Source: JBFKPQ01 sp041628225 (GTDB lineage Bacteria > Actinomycetota > Acidimicrobiia > Spongiisociales > JAENVV01). Taken from it: 6,005 nt of DNA. The notes beneath the pieces are model-generated. The model had not been told where the DNA came from. It searched no databases and was given only the letters and a program-made list of their open reading frames with translations. Every line of letters begins with the position of its first letter. Positions within the stretch are counted from its first letter, which is position 1. Position numbers and translations under genes: made by a program. Positions 5,999-6,005 of this stretch are shown one piece after another. The stretch is taken from positions 1 to 6,005 of the forward strand of contig JBFKPQ010000148.1 of the NCBI GenBank assembly GCA_041628225.1, in the 5' to 3' direction.

Positions 5999-6005
5999 CG
6001 TGCAG

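Noticed and set aside
5990..6005. Plus-strand TATGTT in the LexA box with GTG at 6000-6002 as a divergent leaderless gene
   Set aside because: The spacing (4 nt) is too short and only two codons are visible, so this cannot be supported from the window.
1..6005. CRISPR arrays, tRNA/rRNA, IS elements, attachment sites or a novel multi-gene defence system
   Set aside because: No direct-repeat arrays, cloverleaf-like segments, transposase motifs or terminal inverted repeats were seen. Almost all bases are within four recognisable genes.

Overview
This window is high-GC DNA (about two-thirds G+C by eye) from a bacterium that is most likely an actinomycetote. The evidence is a perfect actinobacterial/Gram-positive-type LexA operator (TCGAACATATGTTCGA), a DnaE2-type error-prone polymerase, frequent GTG starts, and TANNNT -10 hexamers sitting 6-9 nt before each start codon, which suggests leaderless or near-leaderless transcripts. 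A deep-branching group such as Acidimicrobiia is possible, but the sequence does not prove it.

Layout from left to right. (1) Positions 1-940, minus strand: the N-terminal 313 codons of a GH13 alpha-amylase-family enzyme of the neopullulanase/cyclomaltodextrinase type, cut by the window edge. (2) Positions 941-975: a 35-bp divergent intergenic region holding two back-to-back -10 elements. (3) Positions 976-2190, plus strand: a 12-helix MFS transporter whose 3' end runs 56 bp into its convergent neighbour. (4) Positions 2135-2632, minus strand: a small FMN/F420-type split-barrel protein of the pyridoxamine-phosphate-oxidase family. It lies 14 bp downstream of dnaE2 but has its own apparent leaderless promoter, whose -10 begins 2 bp after the dnaE2 stop codon. 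(5) Positions 2647-5967, minus strand: full-length dnaE2 (imuC), 1106 aa. (6) Positions 5968-5998: the dnaE2 promoter, with a perfect LexA/SOS box directly abutting the -10.

Functionally, the right half is a DNA-damage-inducible mutagenic polymerase under LexA control. The split-barrel gene could be co-transcribed with it. The left half pairs an alpha-glucan/maltodextrin hydrolase divergently with a transporter of unknown substrate. No gene-free stretch exceeds 40 bp. No RNA genes, mobile elements, CRISPR arrays or clear intrinsic terminators were seen. No wholly new system is evident. The points most worth following are the SOS-box/dnaE2 arrangement without imuA/imuB in view, the asparagine replacing a PHP metal ligand, the leaderless promoter pattern at all four genes, and the transporter tail made from the antisense of its neighbour.
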